A stretch of DNA of 64,000 nucleotides from Alkanindiges hydrocarboniclasticus (lineage in GTDB: Bacteria; Pseudomonadota; Gammaproteobacteria; Pseudomonadales; Moraxellaceae). Position numbers and translations under genes: made by a program. Every line of letters begins with the position of its first letter. The stretch's first letter is position 1. This document shows, one piece after another, positions 63,536 to 64,000 of this stretch. The notes under the pieces were generated by a model. It worked only from the letters and a program-made list of their open reading frames with translations, was not told the DNA's origin and made no database searches. The stretch covers positions 62,001 to 126,000 of the forward strand of contig NZ_MLCN01000017.1 in the NCBI RefSeq assembly GCF_001982605.1. The letters run 5' to 3'.

Positions 63536-63934
63536 TCAAGAAACTACATAGGCTTTTTTAAACTCAGGTGGCATCCGAACAGGACGACCTGTAGAAAGCC
63601 GAATACACACCCAGTGAGTACTGGCCTCAAATACTTTTTTTTCATCTGTTAAGCGCATGAACTCATACTGACGGTGCAGGTTAAAACCATCCGTTTCTGT
63701 AATCCACGTTTTTAATAATAGCTGATCCCCTGTAAAACAGGGTGACAGATAAGTCAGCTCATGATGACGAGCTACCATTGCAGCATCAAGTTTTTGATAA
63801 GCCGCCAAATCCAGACCCAATACAGTAGAATGTGCCCAGGCAACATCCTGCATCCATTGTAGATAAATGATATTGTTTACATGGCCAAAGCTGTCCAGAT
63901 GCTCGGCTCGTACTACGACAGGCAGTTCAAACAT
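63536..63934 (-). CDS. YbgC/FcbC-like hotdog thioesterase
   Basis: 132 residues with the 4HBT fold: VVVRAEHLDSFGHVNNIIYL contains the Asp-x-x-G-H-x-x-N catalytic motif, then HHELTYLSPCFTGDQLLLKT and FEASTHWVCIRLSTGRPVRM. Hydrolyses acyl-CoA thioesters; exact substrate unknown. Starts six bases after the stop of the gene entering from the right edge, so it is cotranscribed with it. Confidence 0.88.
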   Translation of the reverse strand: MFELPVVVRAEHLDSFGHVNNIIYLQWMQDVAWAHSTVLGLDLAAYQKLDAAMVARHHELTYLSPCFTGDQLLLKTWITETDGFNLHRQYEFMRLTDEKKVFEASTHWVCIRLSTGRPVRMPPEFKKAYVVS

Positions 63935-63940
63935 GATCCA

Positions 63941-64000
63941 TTAAAACTTAACCTTCTGCGACAGGTTTTGTAGTTCCATTGGAGAAATCTGGATAGAGGT
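63941..64000 (-). CDS. 3' end of a gene entering from the right edge (partial)
   Basis: On the minus strand the frame TSIQISPMELQNLSQKVKF ends at TAA 63943-63941. It is open to the window edge and ends six bases upstream of the thioesterase start, as expected for an operon. Nineteen codons are too few to name the protein. Confidence 0.45.
   Translation of the reverse strand, partial: TSIQISPMELQNLSQKVKF

Noticed and set aside
1-64000. tRNA, rRNA, CRISPR arrays, insertion sequences or prophage genes
   Set aside because: Spacers were read for clover-leaf-like T-loop sequences, regular direct repeats with unique spacers, transposase motifs and phage genes; none was convincing.

Overview
The window reads as one contiguous piece of a gammaproteobacterial chromosome, most likely from the family Moraxellaceae (Acinetobacter, Alkanindiges or a close relative). 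The reasons are inferential: mutS next to fdxA, the fused RlmKL methyltransferase, a pyrB gene followed by a catalytically dead dihydroorotase, the small NF038104-type lipoprotein between era and recO, and a secretory Lip-type lipase. Codon use is moderate in GC with AT-rich spacers. No rRNA, tRNA, CRISPR array, prophage or complete insertion sequence was seen.

Layout. 1-9 kb: mutS, two near-identical fdxA genes in tandem, an M15-type lipoprotein, yigZ, trmB and small metabolic genes. 9-14 kb: pyrB-pyrC' facing away from rlmKL. 13.8-18.2 kb: an exported protein of unknown function and a tight three-gene operon of two GNAT-like proteins around a GH3-family acyl-adenylating enzyme; this is the best candidate for an undescribed pathway. 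18.6-28 kb: clpB with a heat-shock-like promoter, a MOSC protein, glyA, a lipase lipoprotein, ubiC-ubiA and a DUF4124 protein. 28.5-35.5 kb: a large unknown Rossmann-like protein with an AraC regulator, then a MerR regulator, a truncated DJ-1/PfpI gene, an old-yellow-enzyme reductase and a saccharopine-dehydrogenase-like enzyme, linked by three promoters of the same MerR-type design (19-bp spacers, shared dyad). 35.6-41 kb: a degenerate BLUF-like protein with a C-terminal membrane anchor, a second tail-anchored small protein, a zinc-chaperone-like beta-propeller lipoprotein behind a Zur-box-like palindrome, and a broken kdp operon (intact kdpA, only the 5' end of kdpB). 41-48 kb: glnA with NtrC-like sites, a DksA/TraR zinc-finger protein, trpGDC, an Smr protein and folE. 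48-56 kb: a GNAT, an AT-rich S51 peptidase, a DUF817 protein with hemE, an L,D-transpeptidase and an mcrBC type IV restriction pair. 56-64 kb: the housekeeping run miaE, pdxJ, recO, lipoprotein, era, rnc, DUF4845, lepB, lepA, thioesterase.

Most genes are core: DNA and tRNA/rRNA maintenance, pyrimidine, ubiquinone, heme, pyridoxal, folate and tryptophan synthesis, protein secretion and quality control. The accessory material is concentrated at 13.8-18.5, 28-41 and 53-56 kb. Gene remnants (decayed membrane protein at 5.7 kb, DJ-1 fragment, kdpB fragment) show ongoing gene loss in this strain. All functional calls rest on reading motifs by eye; no database search was run.
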